The notes under the pieces were generated by a model, which saw only the letters and a list, made by a program, of their open reading frames with translations, made no database searches and was not told the DNA's origin. This document shows, in pieces, positions 1 through 8,778 of a DNA stretch of 60,188 nt. The stretch comes from JADHLJ01 sp038118725. Lineage in GTDB: Bacteria; Pseudomonadota; Alphaproteobacteria; Thalassobaculales; Thalassobaculaceae. How positions within the stretch are numbered: the first letter of the stretch is position 1; each line of letters opens with the position of its first letter. The stretch spans positions 1 to 60,188 of the forward strand of contig JAYOIK010000026.1 in NCBI GenBank assembly GCA_038118725.1, written 5' to 3'. A program made the position numbers and the translations under genes.

Positions 1-425
1 TCCGTCTAACGATGGATCAGAACCTGATCGGTCGCTTTGATTGAACCGATGCCACGTTTGTTGGAGATGGCGGAATGGATCCCGCCGCCTGCCCTCGTGA
101 AAACGGGGGCGGGATGACGAAGGGAGGGAAAATGGGCCGTGGTTATGGAGTTGATGTAAAATAGTTTTCTCCACCCTATCCGTATCCCCGACGAAGGTCG
201 GGGTCGACGCCTGAGGCTTGTCATCGTGACGGGTGGGAAAGCATGATCCAGTTTCTTTGGACGTGCTCCGCCACCCCTCGCTTGCCACCGCTACAGGCGT
301 CGACCCCGACCTTCGTCGGGGATACGTTAGGTGTGCTAAAATTGATGTTCAGAACAAAAGCCGCGCGTGCCCGCTCGCCAAACAGCGGTTATCTTCCCTC
401 CAGCCCGACCAAAAGGAGCCGCCCC
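1..425. other. Intergenic region with mosaic palindromes, no gene seen
   Basis: No convincing coding region is visible. Short open frames here lack a ribosome binding site and read through inverted repeats. Around 74-117 there is a GATCCCGCC...GGCGGGATGAC palindrome, and 181-326 carries a longer inverted repeat described separately. The purine-rich AAAGGAGCC at about 411-419 is the ribosome binding site of the gene that starts at 426. Confidence 0.6.
181..326. repeat. 33-bp perfect inverted repeat with nested hairpins
   Basis: Bases 181-213 are exactly the reverse complement of 294-326, with 80 bases between them. Each arm contains its own hairpin, CCCCGAC-gaag-GTCGGGG, so the element is a palindrome of palindromes. 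The central CGAAGG/CCTTCG core recurs in other intergenic elements of this window (4826-4959, 32341-32501, 35799-35921), which points to a dispersed intergenic repeat family of the kind common in alphaproteobacteria. It probably does not encode protein. Confidence 0.75.
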
Positions 426-1796
426 ATGATCGAGCGTAAATCCGACGGAGAATTCGTCGTCGTGTCCTGCGGGATGCTGGGATACGGCTTTCCCGAGGCC
501 TCGATCGAGGCCGCCGTCGCGGCGGGGGTGGATCTGATCGCCGTCGATGCCGGCTCGAGTGATCCGGGGGCGTACTATCTCGGGTCCGGAAAGCCCTTCG
601 TCTCCGAGGTGATGACCCGGCGTGATCTGAGGCTGTTGATCAAGGCCGGCGCCGAGGCGGACGCGCCCCTGGTGATCGGCTCGGCGGGGGGAGCGGGCGG
701 CGACGGGCAGGTGGACTTTCTGGTTCGGCTGGTCCGCGAGGTACTGACGGAACTCAATCTCAAGCGATCGCTCGCGGTCCTGAAGACCGAGCTCGAAAAG
801 GACGTGGTGCGCGAGGCGATCGCCGCCCAGCGGGTGCAGACCTTCGAGACCTTCGCGCCCTTGTCGCCGGACGACGTGGACGAGGCAACCCGGATCGTCG
901 CCCAGGTGGGGTGTGAGTCCTATTTCCCGGCGCTGCGGCGCAAGCCGGATATCCTGATCGCGGGACGGGCCTGGGACGTGGCGAATGTGGCGGCGCTGCC
1001 GCTGCTGCTCGGCTATCCGCGCGGACTGGCGCTGCATATGGGTAAGATCCTGGAATGCGGCTCGCTGGCGGCGCGCCCGGTTTCCGGCTCGGACCTGATC
1101 ATGGGGCGTCTGCGCGAGGATCACTTCATCGTCGAGCCGACGGATCCGGAAAAGGCCTGCACGATCGCCTCGGTCTCGGCCCATACATTCTATGAGAAGA
1201 CCGATCCGATCATGCTCGCCGGTCCGGGCGGAACCGTGGATTTGCGCGTGACCGCCTTCGACCAGCTTGATGCGAGGCGGGTGAAGGTCACGGGGAGCGC
1301 TTTTCACGCCGCCGATACCTATACGGTCAAGCTGGAGGGCGCCAAGCTCGACGGACACCGGCATATCTGCATCGGCGGGGTGCGCGACCCGGTTTTCATC
1401 GGCCAGCTCGACGCCATACAGGCGCGGGTGGTGGAGCGGGTTTCGGAGTTTCAAGCGGGTTCGGTCGATCCCTCGGCCTATGCCATCAGCTTTCATCGCT
1501 ACGGCAAGGATGGCGTGATGGGCCCCTGGGAGCCGGTCAAGACGCCGAGCCATGAAGTCGGGTTGCTGATCGATGTGGTGGCGGAGACGCCCGAGCTCGC
1601 CGAAATCGTCTGCGCCGGCGCGCGCAGTGTTCTGCTGCATGTGGGCTTCGACGGGCGCAAGGCAACCGCGGGCAATGTCGCCTTTCCGTTCTCGCCGGCG
1701 GATCTGCCGGGCGGGCCGGTCTATTCCTTCAACATCTATCACCTGATGGAGGTCGATGATCCCGAGGTCCTGGGCCGGCTGGAGATCGCGGCATGA
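426..1796 (+). CDS. Acyclic terpene utilisation AtuA-like protein (DUF1446)
   Basis: A 456-residue cytosolic protein of the DUF1446/AtuA family. AtuA is encoded with the acyclic terpene (citronellol/geraniol) degradation genes of Pseudomonas, but the biochemical role of the family is not settled. Family-like stretches are the N-terminal GMLGYGF, the glycine-rich GSAGGAGGDGQ near residue 75, and IAGRAWDVANVA in the middle. I chose the ATG at 426 because AAAGGAGCC lies 7-15 bases upstream; the longer frame from 243 runs through a repeat. The stop overlaps the next start as ATGA, so it is translationally coupled to the DUF4387 gene. A second DUF1446 gene lies at 17903-19279 with a different small partner. 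The substrate cannot be read from the sequence. Confidence 0.8.
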   Translation: MIERKSDGEFVVVSCGMLGYGFPEASIEAAVAAGVDLIAVDAGSSDPGAYYLGSGKPFVSEVMTRRDLRLLIKAGAEADAPLVIGSAGGAGGDGQVDFLVRLVREVLTELNLKRSLAVLKTELEKDVVREAIAAQRVQTFETFAPLSPDDVDEATRIVAQVGCESYFPALRRKPDILIAGRAWDVANVAALPLLLGYPRGLALHMGKILECGSLAARPVSGSDLIMGRLREDHFIVEPTDPEKACTIASVSAHTFYEKTDPIMLAGPGGTVDLRVTAFDQLDARRVKVTGSAFHAADTYTVKLEGAKLDGHRHICIGGVRDPVFIGQLDAIQARVVERVSEFQAGSVDPSAYAISFHRYGKDGVMGPWEPVKTPSHEVGLLIDVVAETPELAEIVCAGARSVLLHVGFDGRKATAGNVAFPFSPADLPGGPVYSFNIYHLMEVDDPEVLGRLEIAA

Positions 1797-2107
1797 AGGT
1801 GCTGGCCGAACTCGGCGAGGTCATCCGCTCCAAGAACGCGGGACCCTTCGTCGTCACCTTCGACATATTGTTCGGGAACGAGGCGGATTTCGCCGCCGTG
1901 CGAGACGCCGGATTGGTGACCCGCCAGACGGTCGCGGAGCTTTACGGGGTTTCGGACAATGAACTCCTGGGCTTCGACTATTATCCCTTTGCCCGGGCGA
2001 TCAAGTTTTCGATAAGGCGCCCCGTCGGTTCGGGGGCGCCGGGCGATTCCGACGTCTATGGCGCGCAGCAACACGCCCCGTTGTTGGATCTGCCGGCGCT
2101 GCCCTGA
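1793..2107 (+). CDS. DUF4387 small protein, partner of the DUF1446 protein
   Basis: A 104-residue protein matching the DUF4387 pattern, with N-terminal LAxxIRSKNAGPF and later FDYYPFARAIKFS. Members of this family are usually found immediately downstream of DUF1446 proteins or fused to them. Here the ATG overlaps the DUF1446 stop by four bases (ATGA), which argues for stoichiometric production and probably a complex. There is no signal peptide or membrane segment. Function unknown; the coupling is what the sequence shows and the complex is inference. Confidence 0.75.
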   Translation: MKVLAELGEVIRSKNAGPFVVTFDILFGNEADFAAVRDAGLVTRQTVAELYGVSDNELLGFDYYPFARAIKFSIRRPVGSGAPGDSDVYGAQQHAPLLDLPALP

Positions 2108-2109
2108 CC

Positions 2110-3210
2110 ATGATCCAGGTCGCGCGTTGTGGGAAATGGCTCGTCCTTGGCTGTCTGATCTGTCTGACATGGCTGGTTCACGCCGGCGTGGCCTCGGCGC
2201 ATAAGACGGACCTGACGCGCGGATTGGTGCAAATCGACGGCGCGGCGGTGACCTATTCCCTATCGTTCTCACCGCATGACATCGCCGTGGCGGCGGGCAT
2301 GAAGACGGACTTCAAGACACCGCTCACGGCCGCGGACTTCGAACCCAATTTGGAGGAACTCGCCGACTATGTTTCCGGACGCCTTTTCATCGAGTCGGAA
2401 CGCGGTGAGTGTCCGTTGGAGATCGAAACCAACGGCGCGGCCCTGCCGGAGGTTTTTCTGGTAACCGCGCGCGGACGATGTGCCGCGCCACCGGAGAAGC
2501 TGACCCTACGCTTTCTGATTTTCTTCTTCGATATTGATCCCAACCATCGGGGCTTTGGGCGCCTGATCCTGCCCACGGGCGGCCAGCGGGAGTTTTTGTT
2601 CGATGCCGGGACCACCGAGTTCACTGCCGAGATCACCCAACACGCGCCGCCCGCGCCGTGGCATGTCAGGCTTACGCGGCTGATCGGTCTCGGCATCGAA
2701 CATATCCTGATCGGCATCGATCATATCCTTTTTGTCCTGTTGCTGGTCCTGGCGGTGCCCAGGGCTTGGCTGGTGGTGCGTATCGTCACCGCGTTCACCG
2801 TGGCGCATAGCGTAACCCTGGGTCTGGCCTGGTACGGCGTGCTGGACCTGTCGACCCAGGTGGTGGAGACGGCCATCGCGCTGTCCGTTGCCTATGTCGC
2901 GGTGGAGAATATGCTCGGTGTCGGAAAGCGATGGCGTTCGGGGATCGCGGCGCTGTTCGGGCTGGTGCATGGCATGGGTTTCTACAGCGTGCTAAGCGCG
3001 CTTGATTTGGAGGGATCATCCGCGGCCCTGACCCTCGCGGGCTTCAATATCGGTGTCGAGATTGGCCAACTGGCGGTTGTCGCGCTTGCCGCCATTCCGC
3101 TGATCTGGGCTCGCGACAAGCCGTGGTTCAAGCGGTTGGTCCAGATCCTGTCGGGCGCGGTGCTGATTGTCGCGCTTTGGTGGGCGGTGGAAAGATCCGG
3201 ACTGGTGTGA
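2110..3210 (+). CDS. HupE/UreJ-like membrane protein
   Basis: A 366-residue membrane protein. Residues 1-30 form a signal peptide ending VASA before His31, so a mature N-terminal histidine is possible. Residues about 31-180 form an exported domain. From about residue 190 there are six or so hydrophobic segments beginning with IEHILIGIDHILFVLLLVL, which carries the His-x3-Gly-x-Asp-His pattern of the HupE/UreJ family, whose members are associated with nickel or cobalt handling or have unknown roles. A later HGMGF and another His contribute possible metal ligands. It begins two bases after the DUF4387 stop, so the three genes probably share a transcript, although no functional link is evident. 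Metal transport is a family-level suggestion only. Confidence 0.75.
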   Translation: MIQVARCGKWLVLGCLICLTWLVHAGVASAHKTDLTRGLVQIDGAAVTYSLSFSPHDIAVAAGMKTDFKTPLTAADFEPNLEELADYVSGRLFIESERGECPLEIETNGAALPEVFLVTARGRCAAPPEKLTLRFLIFFFDIDPNHRGFGRLILPTGGQREFLFDAGTTEFTAEITQHAPPAPWHVRLTRLIGLGIEHILIGIDHILFVLLLVLAVPRAWLVVRIVTAFTVAHSVTLGLAWYGVLDLSTQVVETAIALSVAYVAVENMLGVGKRWRSGIAALFGLVHGMGFYSVLSALDLEGSSAALTLAGFNIGVEIGQLAVVALAAIPLIWARDKPWFKRLVQILSGAVLIVALWWAVERSGLV

Positions 3211-3320
3211 TGGTGGAGCGACGGCGCCGTGACGACGCGGCTCGGGCACGGCCCCTTCTGTCTATTTGAGTTCCCGCGCCCACCGTCTAAACTGAGCCGG
3301 TTCGAGACGGGGGAGTCCGA

Positions 3321-4778
3321 ATGATTATCGCCATACTGGCTATCGTCGCGGTTTTGCTGGCCGGCGCATGGGCGGGATTCGATCCGAACCGGGGGCGGGC
3401 AATCGCGGGCTAGCTGGGCTGCGCGGCGGTGCTCGCCGGGTTCGCGGTCATGCTCGGCGGCGACAACATGATGACGACGGCCATGCGGGGCGCCGCCGCT
3501 TTCGTGGGCGCCGGCATCGGTATCGCCGTCGGTTTGGTCCTGCGGACTGCCCTTTCAGGCGGTGCCGAGCGTTTGCGCGCGACGGAGAGCGGTGCCGGGG
3601 CCACTGGCGCCGGTCCCGGTTCCAAGCCCGCGCCCAAGGCCAAGGCAAGCGGCGAGGCCACCGCTGAACGCAAGAAGCTTCAAGCGGCGGTCGCCAAGAG
3701 CCGCGATGCCGCCGAACGGCTTGTCGCCGGTAATGTTCAGCTACTCGACCTCAGCCGCCTGTTGGAGCCGACCGAGGGACGGCCCCGAATGAGCCGAGCC
3801 GCCGCGATGAAAATCGCCGAGGAGACGGCCAAGGCGTTCCTCAAACCGGCCGATCTCATGGTCAAGGCCGGCGAAGAAGGGCTGATCTTCCTCTTCGATG
3901 GCGTGAAGCTGGCGGAAGCCGAGGCGAAAAGCGAGGAAATCGCCGACGCCATCACCGAGGCGCTAGGCGCCGGAGACGCCGACAGTCCGTTCATGGCGAA
4001 GGGTTTCGCCTATGAACTCGACGACTACATGCAGGACGCGATGATCGACTCCGTCGATGATCTGATCAATGTCGTCAAGCTCGCGCACCAAGCCTTCGTC
4101 ATGAAGGAAAAGAGCCTCGCCAAGGAGCTCGATCGGGATTTGCAACTGGAAGCCCGCCCGATGGTGCGACCGGACAACCTCTCGGTTATCGGCTACGAGA
4201 TACAGGTCGAACGGGTGAAAAGCGGCGACGCCAAGCGGAAACGCGAAGTCCTAACGGTTTCCCAGCTGAAAGCGCCCTATGGCGCCGAGATTGATTGCGC
4301 GGCGGTGATGAAGCTTGCGTCCGCGCTCCGGAATCTCGAACTCGGGCGGGATCACGCGGTGCTTTTGCCGATCCGTTTCGAGACGCTCTCGCATCCGCTT
4401 TATCTGGACAATCTGATGGATGCCCTGGGGACGCTGCCACAGAACATTCGAACGCGCCTGGTGTGCAATCTCGTCGTGGACCGGACCAGCCCGCCACCCA
4501 AGTTGGATGCGCTGGTCAAGGGCTTGCGCAAGTTTTGCAAGGGTGTCCTGATCCATCCGAGACACCCGTATCGCGGATTGGATCGTTTGAAGGGTGCCGG
4601 CATGGACGGCCTTGTGGTATCCGCCGCCGCCTTCGACATGGAGGGCGGTGAGGCGACCGTGGCGGACATTGTTACCAAGGCGCGAAAACTGAAACTCTTT
4701 GTGACCCTTCTCGGCACTGATTCCAGTTGGAAACTGCCGCAGAAAATGAACCTGCCCTATTCCTGGGTTGAGGATTGA
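3321..4778 (+). pseudogene. Membrane-anchored protein interrupted by in-frame TAG
   Basis: An ATG at 3321 follows a good GGGGGAG ribosome site and encodes one hydrophobic segment (MIIAILAIVAVLLAGAWAG), then an in-frame TAG at 3411-3413. The same frame continues with two more hydrophobic segments and a long soluble part to 4778. Translation could restart at GTG 3429 to give 449 residues, but no clear ribosome site precedes it. The soluble part has a helical stretch (about 60-200 from the GTG) and a C-terminal region that loosely resembles a degenerate EAL-type barrel (LLPIRFETLSHPLY, VLIHPRHPYRG), without the EAL metal-binding signature; this resemblance is weak. Either the gene is recently broken, it starts at the GTG, or the TAG is a sequencing error. 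Confidence 0.6.
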
Positions 4779-4825
4779 TTCTTTGTTGCAGTCTTAAAGA
4801 CACACACCATGACGACACCCATCCA

Positions 4826-4959
4826 CCGTCGCCCTGGCGAAGGCCCACAAAGATAGACAAGGGCTCTTGCCGCCGGCCTTGGCCGCGAGGCGCGGCATTT
4901 CCGAATTTTCTCAACCCGAACCATCACGGCAAAAGCCCTGACCTTCGTCAGGGCGACGG
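4826..4959. repeat. Intergenic mosaic palindrome, family A
   Basis: The element begins CCGTCGCCCTGGCGAAGGC and ends GCCCTGACCTTCGTCAGGGCGACGG (shown here in part: the last 16 bases are CTTCGTCAGGGCGACG), so its ends are inverted and complementary. The middle reads GGGCTCTTGCCGCCGGCC and CGAGGCGCGGCATTTCCG. The same architecture, with CACGGCAAGAGCCC before the right end, occurs at 35799-35921, and a diverged copy lies at 15589-15695. The rest of 4779-5027 shows no gene. Confidence 0.7.
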
Positions 4960-5027
4960 ACGCGGTGGACGGGGGCGGTTTTGACTCGAAGTCTTCTCGT
5001 GGGTCGATCCGTGCCGCCCGTCCGCTC

Positions 5028-5720
5028 CTAAAAGGTTTCCTTCCAGGGGCGAACCTCGATCTCCCAGGCCCAGGAGCTGCGATGCTGTTTGTGCAGATGC
5101 ATGTAGGTCTCGGCGATCGCGTCCGGGTCGAGCATGCGGTCGGTGCCGTCGTCGTGGCGCTCCGGGCGATGATCGGCGCGGATGCCGCCGTCTATGACAA
5201 AATGGCCGATATGGATGCCCTGGGGGTGCAACTCGCGCGCGAGGGACTGGCACAGCCCACGCAGGCCGAACTTGCCCATCGCGAAGACCGAGGAATTGGG
5301 ATAGCCCTTCACCCCGGCCGACGCGCCGCTGAAGAAAATGCTACCGCTGCCGCGCCCGAGCATCCGCTTGGCCGCCTGTTGGGCGACGAGGAAAGCGCCG
5401 AAACAGGTGATGTTGATGGCGTCGCGGGTCTCGGCCGGATCAAGCTCGCTGATTGGGCCACGTACCCGGGCCGAGGGGTTGTAGACCACCAGGTTGGGCG
5501 TGCCGATTGTCTTGTCCGTCGCCTCGAAAAGCGCCGCGACGCTGTCGATGTCGCCGGCGTCGCATCTGTGTATCTCGGCCCCGGTTTCCGCCGCCAGATC
5601 GGCGAGTTTGTCGCTGGTCCGGGCGGCGATCGCCACCTTCATGCCGTCCTTGGCGCAGAGCCGGGCGAGCGACGCGCTAAGCCCGAGACCGGCGCCGACG
5701 ATCAATGCGGATTCACTCAT
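5028..5720 (-). CDS. SDR-family oxidoreductase with Tyr-to-Phe active site
   Basis: A 230-residue short-chain dehydrogenase/reductase-like protein. The dinucleotide-binding glycine motif is VGAGLGLSASLA at residues 8-19, and NPSAR near 81 takes the place of the NNAG motif. The catalytic region reads SGAS (131-134) then SVFAMGK (144-150): the usual Tyr of YxxxK is Phe146, while Lys150 is kept. I chose ATG 5720 because GGAAAGGATGATGAC precedes it; the longer frame adds a poor N-terminal extension. A GNAT gene lies 37 bases upstream on the same strand. Redox activity is doubtful without the tyrosine; it may be a non-canonical SDR or a binding protein. Confidence 0.75.
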   Translation of the reverse strand: MSESALIVGAGLGLSASLARLCAKDGMKVAIAARTSDKLADLAAETGAEIHRCDAGDIDSVAALFEATDKTIGTPNLVVYNPSARVRGPISELDPAETRDAINITCFGAFLVAQQAAKRMLGRGSGSIFFSGASAGVKGYPNSSVFAMGKFGLRGLCQSLARELHPQGIHIGHFVIDGGIRADHRPERHDDGTDRMLDPDAIAETYMHLHKQHRSSWAWEIEVRPWKETF

Positions 5721-5757
5721 GTCATCATCCTTTCCCGCCGCGCGGTCGCGGGGTTTT

Positions 5758-6291
5758 TCATGGGCCCCAGAGGGCGGGTTGCCTCCATGGCGCGGGCACC
5801 GAGAGGGTACCCGGCTCACAAGGTTTCGTTTCGTTGAGACTAATCGATTGCCAAGCCTCGCGCCATTCCTCCGGCAGGGGATGGGGCGGCCTCACGTTCG
5901 GCTCGGTGGTGAAACCGAAGCGACCGTAATAGGCGGGGTCGCCGAGCACGAAGACCCGCTGAACGCCGGCCTCGCCCAGGCGCCGCAAGCCGTCCCGGAT
6001 AAGCGCCTCGCCGATACCCTGGCCCTGGCGCGCCGAGGCCACGGCAACCGGTCCCAGAAGCGCGACTCTATCCTCGGCCCCGACAATGCCGCAATGGGTG
6101 AACGCGCCGTGCCCGGTCACATCCTCGCCATTTCGGTCCCTTGTGACGAGTGACAGCACGTCGTCCCGGTTCGCGAGCAGCGCTCGGACCAAGGGCACAA
6201 GGTCTTCGTCCGGGAACGCGTCTTGGTACAACACCTCGATCGCGGCGAGGTCGTCGGACCGGCAGGTTTGGGGTGTAACCGCGTCAGCCAT
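5758..6291 (-). CDS. GNAT-family N-acetyltransferase
   Basis: A 177-residue acetyltransferase of the YhbS-like type (COG3153), predicted to transfer acetyl from acetyl-CoA to a small molecule or protein amine. The acetyl-CoA pyrophosphate-binding motif is ARQGQGIGEALI around residue 87-98, preceded by the beta strand LLGPVAV and followed by VFVLGDPAYYGRFGF, which is typical of this subgroup. It is transcribed towards the SDR gene and may share its transcript. The substrate is unknown. Confidence 0.8.
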   Translation of the reverse strand: MADAVTPQTCRSDDLAAIEVLYQDAFPDEDLVPLVRALLANRDDVLSLVTRDRNGEDVTGHGAFTHCGIVGAEDRVALLGPVAVASARQGQGIGEALIRDGLRRLGEAGVQRVFVLGDPAYYGRFGFTTEPNVRPPHPLPEEWREAWQSISLNETKPCEPGTLSVPAPWRQPALWGP

Positions 6292-6619
6292 GTGACCTCC
6301 TGGTTATTGGTTGCCGCTCATTGTTATCCGGGAGAATCGATCGAGGAAGGTGACTCAAAGAACGACCCCGTCATCCTAGCGAAAGCGCATTGCTGTCCGG
6401 GCAAAATTCAACGCCGCGCGTGACTTCCCGAATCCGTCGCCCAGCGAAAGCCGGGACTCAAATCCGCTTGCCAAGAGCCCCGGCCTTCGCCGGCGCGGCG
6501 GGAGTGGGGGCATCGGCGAATAGCCAGGGTCATCGTTCGTGCTTCTTCCTCCAACCATGCCTTGGACCGAGCCGCCAAGGGCGCTTGACCACGAGGAATG
6601 CCGCCACGACAGTGTGCGG
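6292..6619. repeat. Intergenic region with family B mosaic palindrome
   Basis: No gene is supported in this divergent gap. From 6366 (CCCCGTCATCCTAGCGAAAG) to about 6535 it contains repeat material: CCCAGCGAAAGCCGGGACT near 6440-6458 and the perfect hairpin CCGGC-CTTC-GCCGG at 6480-6493. These are the same building blocks as at 32341-32501 (GTCATCCCAGCGAAGGCTGG type). The promoters of the GNAT gene and of the PdeM-like gene must lie here but no clear -35/-10 pair stands out. Confidence 0.55.
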
Positions 6620-7309
6620 ATGATCGAACTCACTTTGAATGGCGCGCGTCTCTTCGCCGAGGTTGCCGGCGCGCTGTATTGGCCCGAACAGCGGACGGTC
6701 GTTGTCTCGGATCTGCATTTCGAAAAGGGCTCGGCCTTCGCCGCTCGGGGCGTGCCGCTGCCGCCCTATGACACGGCGGCAACCCTGGACAGGTTGGAGG
6801 CCGTTCTCGAACGCCACCAGCCGGAGCGGGTCATCTGCCTCGGCGATAGTTTTCACGACCAGGGCGCGGCCGAAAGGGCGTCGCGGGACATTCTGGATCG
6901 TGTCCGATCGCTGGCGGACGGATATGAATGGATCTGGATCACCGGCAATCACGACCCGAGCCCGGACCCGCTTTGGGGTGGGCGCGCCGTCGAGGACATG
7001 GTGGTCGGGCCGCTGATATTCAGGCACGTGGCGGCGAGGGTCCCGACCGGGGGCGAGGTCAGCGGCCACTTTCACCCCAAGGCCCGGGTGCGCCTGCGAG
7101 GTAGAAGCCTCTCCGGGCAATGTTTCGTCACCAATGGCAACCGCCTGGTCATGCCGTCCTTCGGCGCGTTTACCGGCGGCCTTGATGTCTCCGCGCCGGA
7201 GATCCGGGATCTTTTCCAGGGACGCTTCGAGATCCTGTTTCTCGGCCCGGAGCGGCTCTATCGGTTTCCACGCTCCGTGCTCCTACCGTCTCGCGCCCTG
7301 GCCATCTAA
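6620..7309 (+). CDS. pdeM: Ligase-associated DNA repair phosphoesterase PdeM
   Basis: A 229-residue calcineurin-like metallophosphoesterase of the ligase-associated PdeM type, which in other bacteria is encoded beside an Lhr-type helicase, an Mbl-fold exonuclease and an ATP-dependent ligase. The dimetal motifs are all present: VSDLHFEKGSA, LGDSFHD, TGNHDP and SGHFHPKA. MPSFGAFTGGL near the C-terminus is also characteristic. Starts at ATG 6620 (ValArgMet, with GTG 6614) are both possible; GAGGAATG lies about 20 bases upstream, so the start is not certain. It stands alone here, 17 kb from the helicase and 22 kb from the exonuclease and ligase. Confidence 0.85.
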   Translation: MIELTLNGARLFAEVAGALYWPEQRTVVVSDLHFEKGSAFAARGVPLPPYDTAATLDRLEAVLERHQPERVICLGDSFHDQGAAERASRDILDRVRSLADGYEWIWITGNHDPSPDPLWGGRAVEDMVVGPLIFRHVAARVPTGGEVSGHFHPKARVRLRGRSLSGQCFVTNGNRLVMPSFGAFTGGLDVSAPEIRDLFQGRFEILFLGPERLYRFPRSVLLPSRALAI

Positions 7310-7371
7310 CGGATGCCGCGTCCTCCGGTCGACGAATCAGATATGCTGGGTGAATTCGAGCTCGGCGGTAC

Positions 7372-7402
7372 TCATCCAACCCGCCACGCGGCGCGTATAA
7401 GA
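7372..7402 (+). promoter_or_regulatory. ECF-sigma-like promoter candidate TCATCC-N19-ATAAGA
   Basis: TCATCC at 7372-7377 is followed after exactly 19 bases by ATAAGA at 7397-7402, 29 bases before the start of the FAD oxidoreductase. The same TCATCC-N19-ATAA arrangement occurs on the minus strand before the opposing operon (14323-14354). The related singlet-oxygen sigma-E promoters of Rhodobacter have TGATCC-like -35 and TAAGA-like -10 boxes as I recall. The motif is seen; its use by an ECF sigma factor is inference. Confidence 0.4.
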
Positions 7403-7430
7403 GCGGAACAAGACAGGACCGGGATCATTC

Positions 7431-8774
7431 ATGCGTATCGCCGTGATCGGATCGGGTATTTCGGGGTTAAGCAGCGCTTGGCTCTTGGCCCGCGAACATG
7501 AAGTCACGCTTTACGAGCGCGAGCCTCGTCTTGGCGGTCACGGCAACACGGTCCTGGTCGACCATGACGGCGTCTCGACCCCCGTCGACACCGGCTTTAT
7601 CGTCTATAACGAGGCGACATATCCCAACCTGATCGCGCTGTTCGATCATATCGGCATCGCCACCGAAGCCAGCGACATGTCGTTCAGCGTCTGCGTCGGC
7701 GAAGGCCTCCTGGAGTACGAGGGCTCGCTCGCCGGTCTTCTCGCGCAACCGAGCAATATCCTCAAGCCCTGGTACTGGGGCATGTGGCGCGACATCATCA
7801 GGTTCTACAAATCAGCGCCGAAACTCCTCGACCAACCCTCCGAGGCGCCGCTTTCCCTCGGCGCGTTTCTAGAGCGGGGTGGCTATGGCGCGGCGTTCCG
7901 CGAGCATCATCTCTTGCCCATGGCGGCGGCGATCTGGTCCTGCCCGATGGAGACCATGCTCGCCTTTCCGGCGCGGTCCTTCGTGCGGTTCTTCGTCAAC
8001 CACGGTCTGTTCAATCTCGGCGTCCGGCCCGAATGGCGCACGGTCAGCGGCGGCTCGCGAGTCTATATCGAAACCCTGGCCCGCGCGCTCGGCGACAAGA
8101 TACGTCTCGGGCACCCGGTTGTCGCCGTGGAGAGGTCCGAGGGCGCGGTTTCCGTTACCGACGGCGCGGGCGAAACCGGTCACTACGACCAGGTTGTCAT
8201 CGCCGCGCATGGCGATGAAGCCCTGTCGATGCTGAAGGATCCCAGCGCCGAGGAAACGCGCCTGCTCTCCGCCTTTGGCTATCAGAGCAACACCGTTGTC
8301 CTGCATCGCGATCCCTCGTTGATGCCCAAGCGCAAGGGGGCCTGGGCGGCTTGGAACTACCTCGCCTCCAATGATCGGGAGGGCAACCAATCGGTCTCTC
8401 TTACCTATTGGATGAACCGCCTCCAAAACATCGATCCAAGCCGCCCTCTGTTCGTCACCATGAATCCGGCTCGGCAACCCGATCCGGATCTGGTCTTTCA
8501 AAGCTTCTCCTATGACCACCCGGTTTTTGATCAGGCCGCCATCGACGCCCAGGCCGCCCTGCCCACGATCCAGGGTGTCAATCGCACCTGGTTCTGTGGC
8601 AGCTACCTCGGATACGGCTTTCATGAGGACGGGCTCAAATCCGGCATCGCTGTTGCCCAAGGCTTGGGAGCGACAATTCCCTGGTTGACAGAGGTTCAAC
8701 CGGCGAACCACGGCGCGGAGAATGCCCGTGTCCCGTCATCGAACCAGTCTCCCGCGCTGGCGCCGGGAGACTGA
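7431..8774 (+). CDS. FAD-dependent amine-oxidase-like oxidoreductase
   Basis: A 447-residue flavoprotein. The N-terminal Rossmann motif is VIGSGISGLSSAWLLA (residues 4-19) with an acidic strand end LYERE and the GGHGNTV motif that positions FAD in amine-oxidase-like enzymes. The C-terminal FAD motif is FCGSYLGYGFHEDGLKSG around 390-407. It is the first gene of an operon with DUF1365 and a Cfa-like methyltransferase, a conserved set for modification of membrane fatty acids, possibly as part of a singlet-oxygen response; oxidation or desaturation of an acyl chain is a reasonable guess for its role. The ATG at 7431 has only a weak upstream AGGACC. The last 35 residues are low in conservation. 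Confidence 0.8.
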   Translation: MRIAVIGSGISGLSSAWLLAREHEVTLYEREPRLGGHGNTVLVDHDGVSTPVDTGFIVYNEATYPNLIALFDHIGIATEASDMSFSVCVGEGLLEYEGSLAGLLAQPSNILKPWYWGMWRDIIRFYKSAPKLLDQPSEAPLSLGAFLERGGYGAAFREHHLLPMAAAIWSCPMETMLAFPARSFVRFFVNHGLFNLGVRPEWRTVSGGSRVYIETLARALGDKIRLGHPVVAVERSEGAVSVTDGAGETGHYDQVVIAAHGDEALSMLKDPSAEETRLLSAFGYQSNTVVLHRDPSLMPKRKGAWAAWNYLASNDREGNQSVSLTYWMNRLQNIDPSRPLFVTMNPARQPDPDLVFQSFSYDHPVFDQAAIDAQAALPTIQGVNRTWFCGSYLGYGFHEDGLKSGIAVAQGLGATIPWLTEVQPANHGAENARVPSSNQSPALAPGD

Positions 8775-8778
8775 GCCA

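Noticed and set aside
6..224. Small minus-strand frame at the left edge
   Set aside because: It runs through inverted repeats and has no ribosome site or recognisable domain.
3411..3413. TAG as a pyrrolysine codon
   Set aside because: No pylTSBCD-like genes are seen and the single TAG is more simply a nonsense mutation, a sequencing error, or a true boundary before a GTG start.
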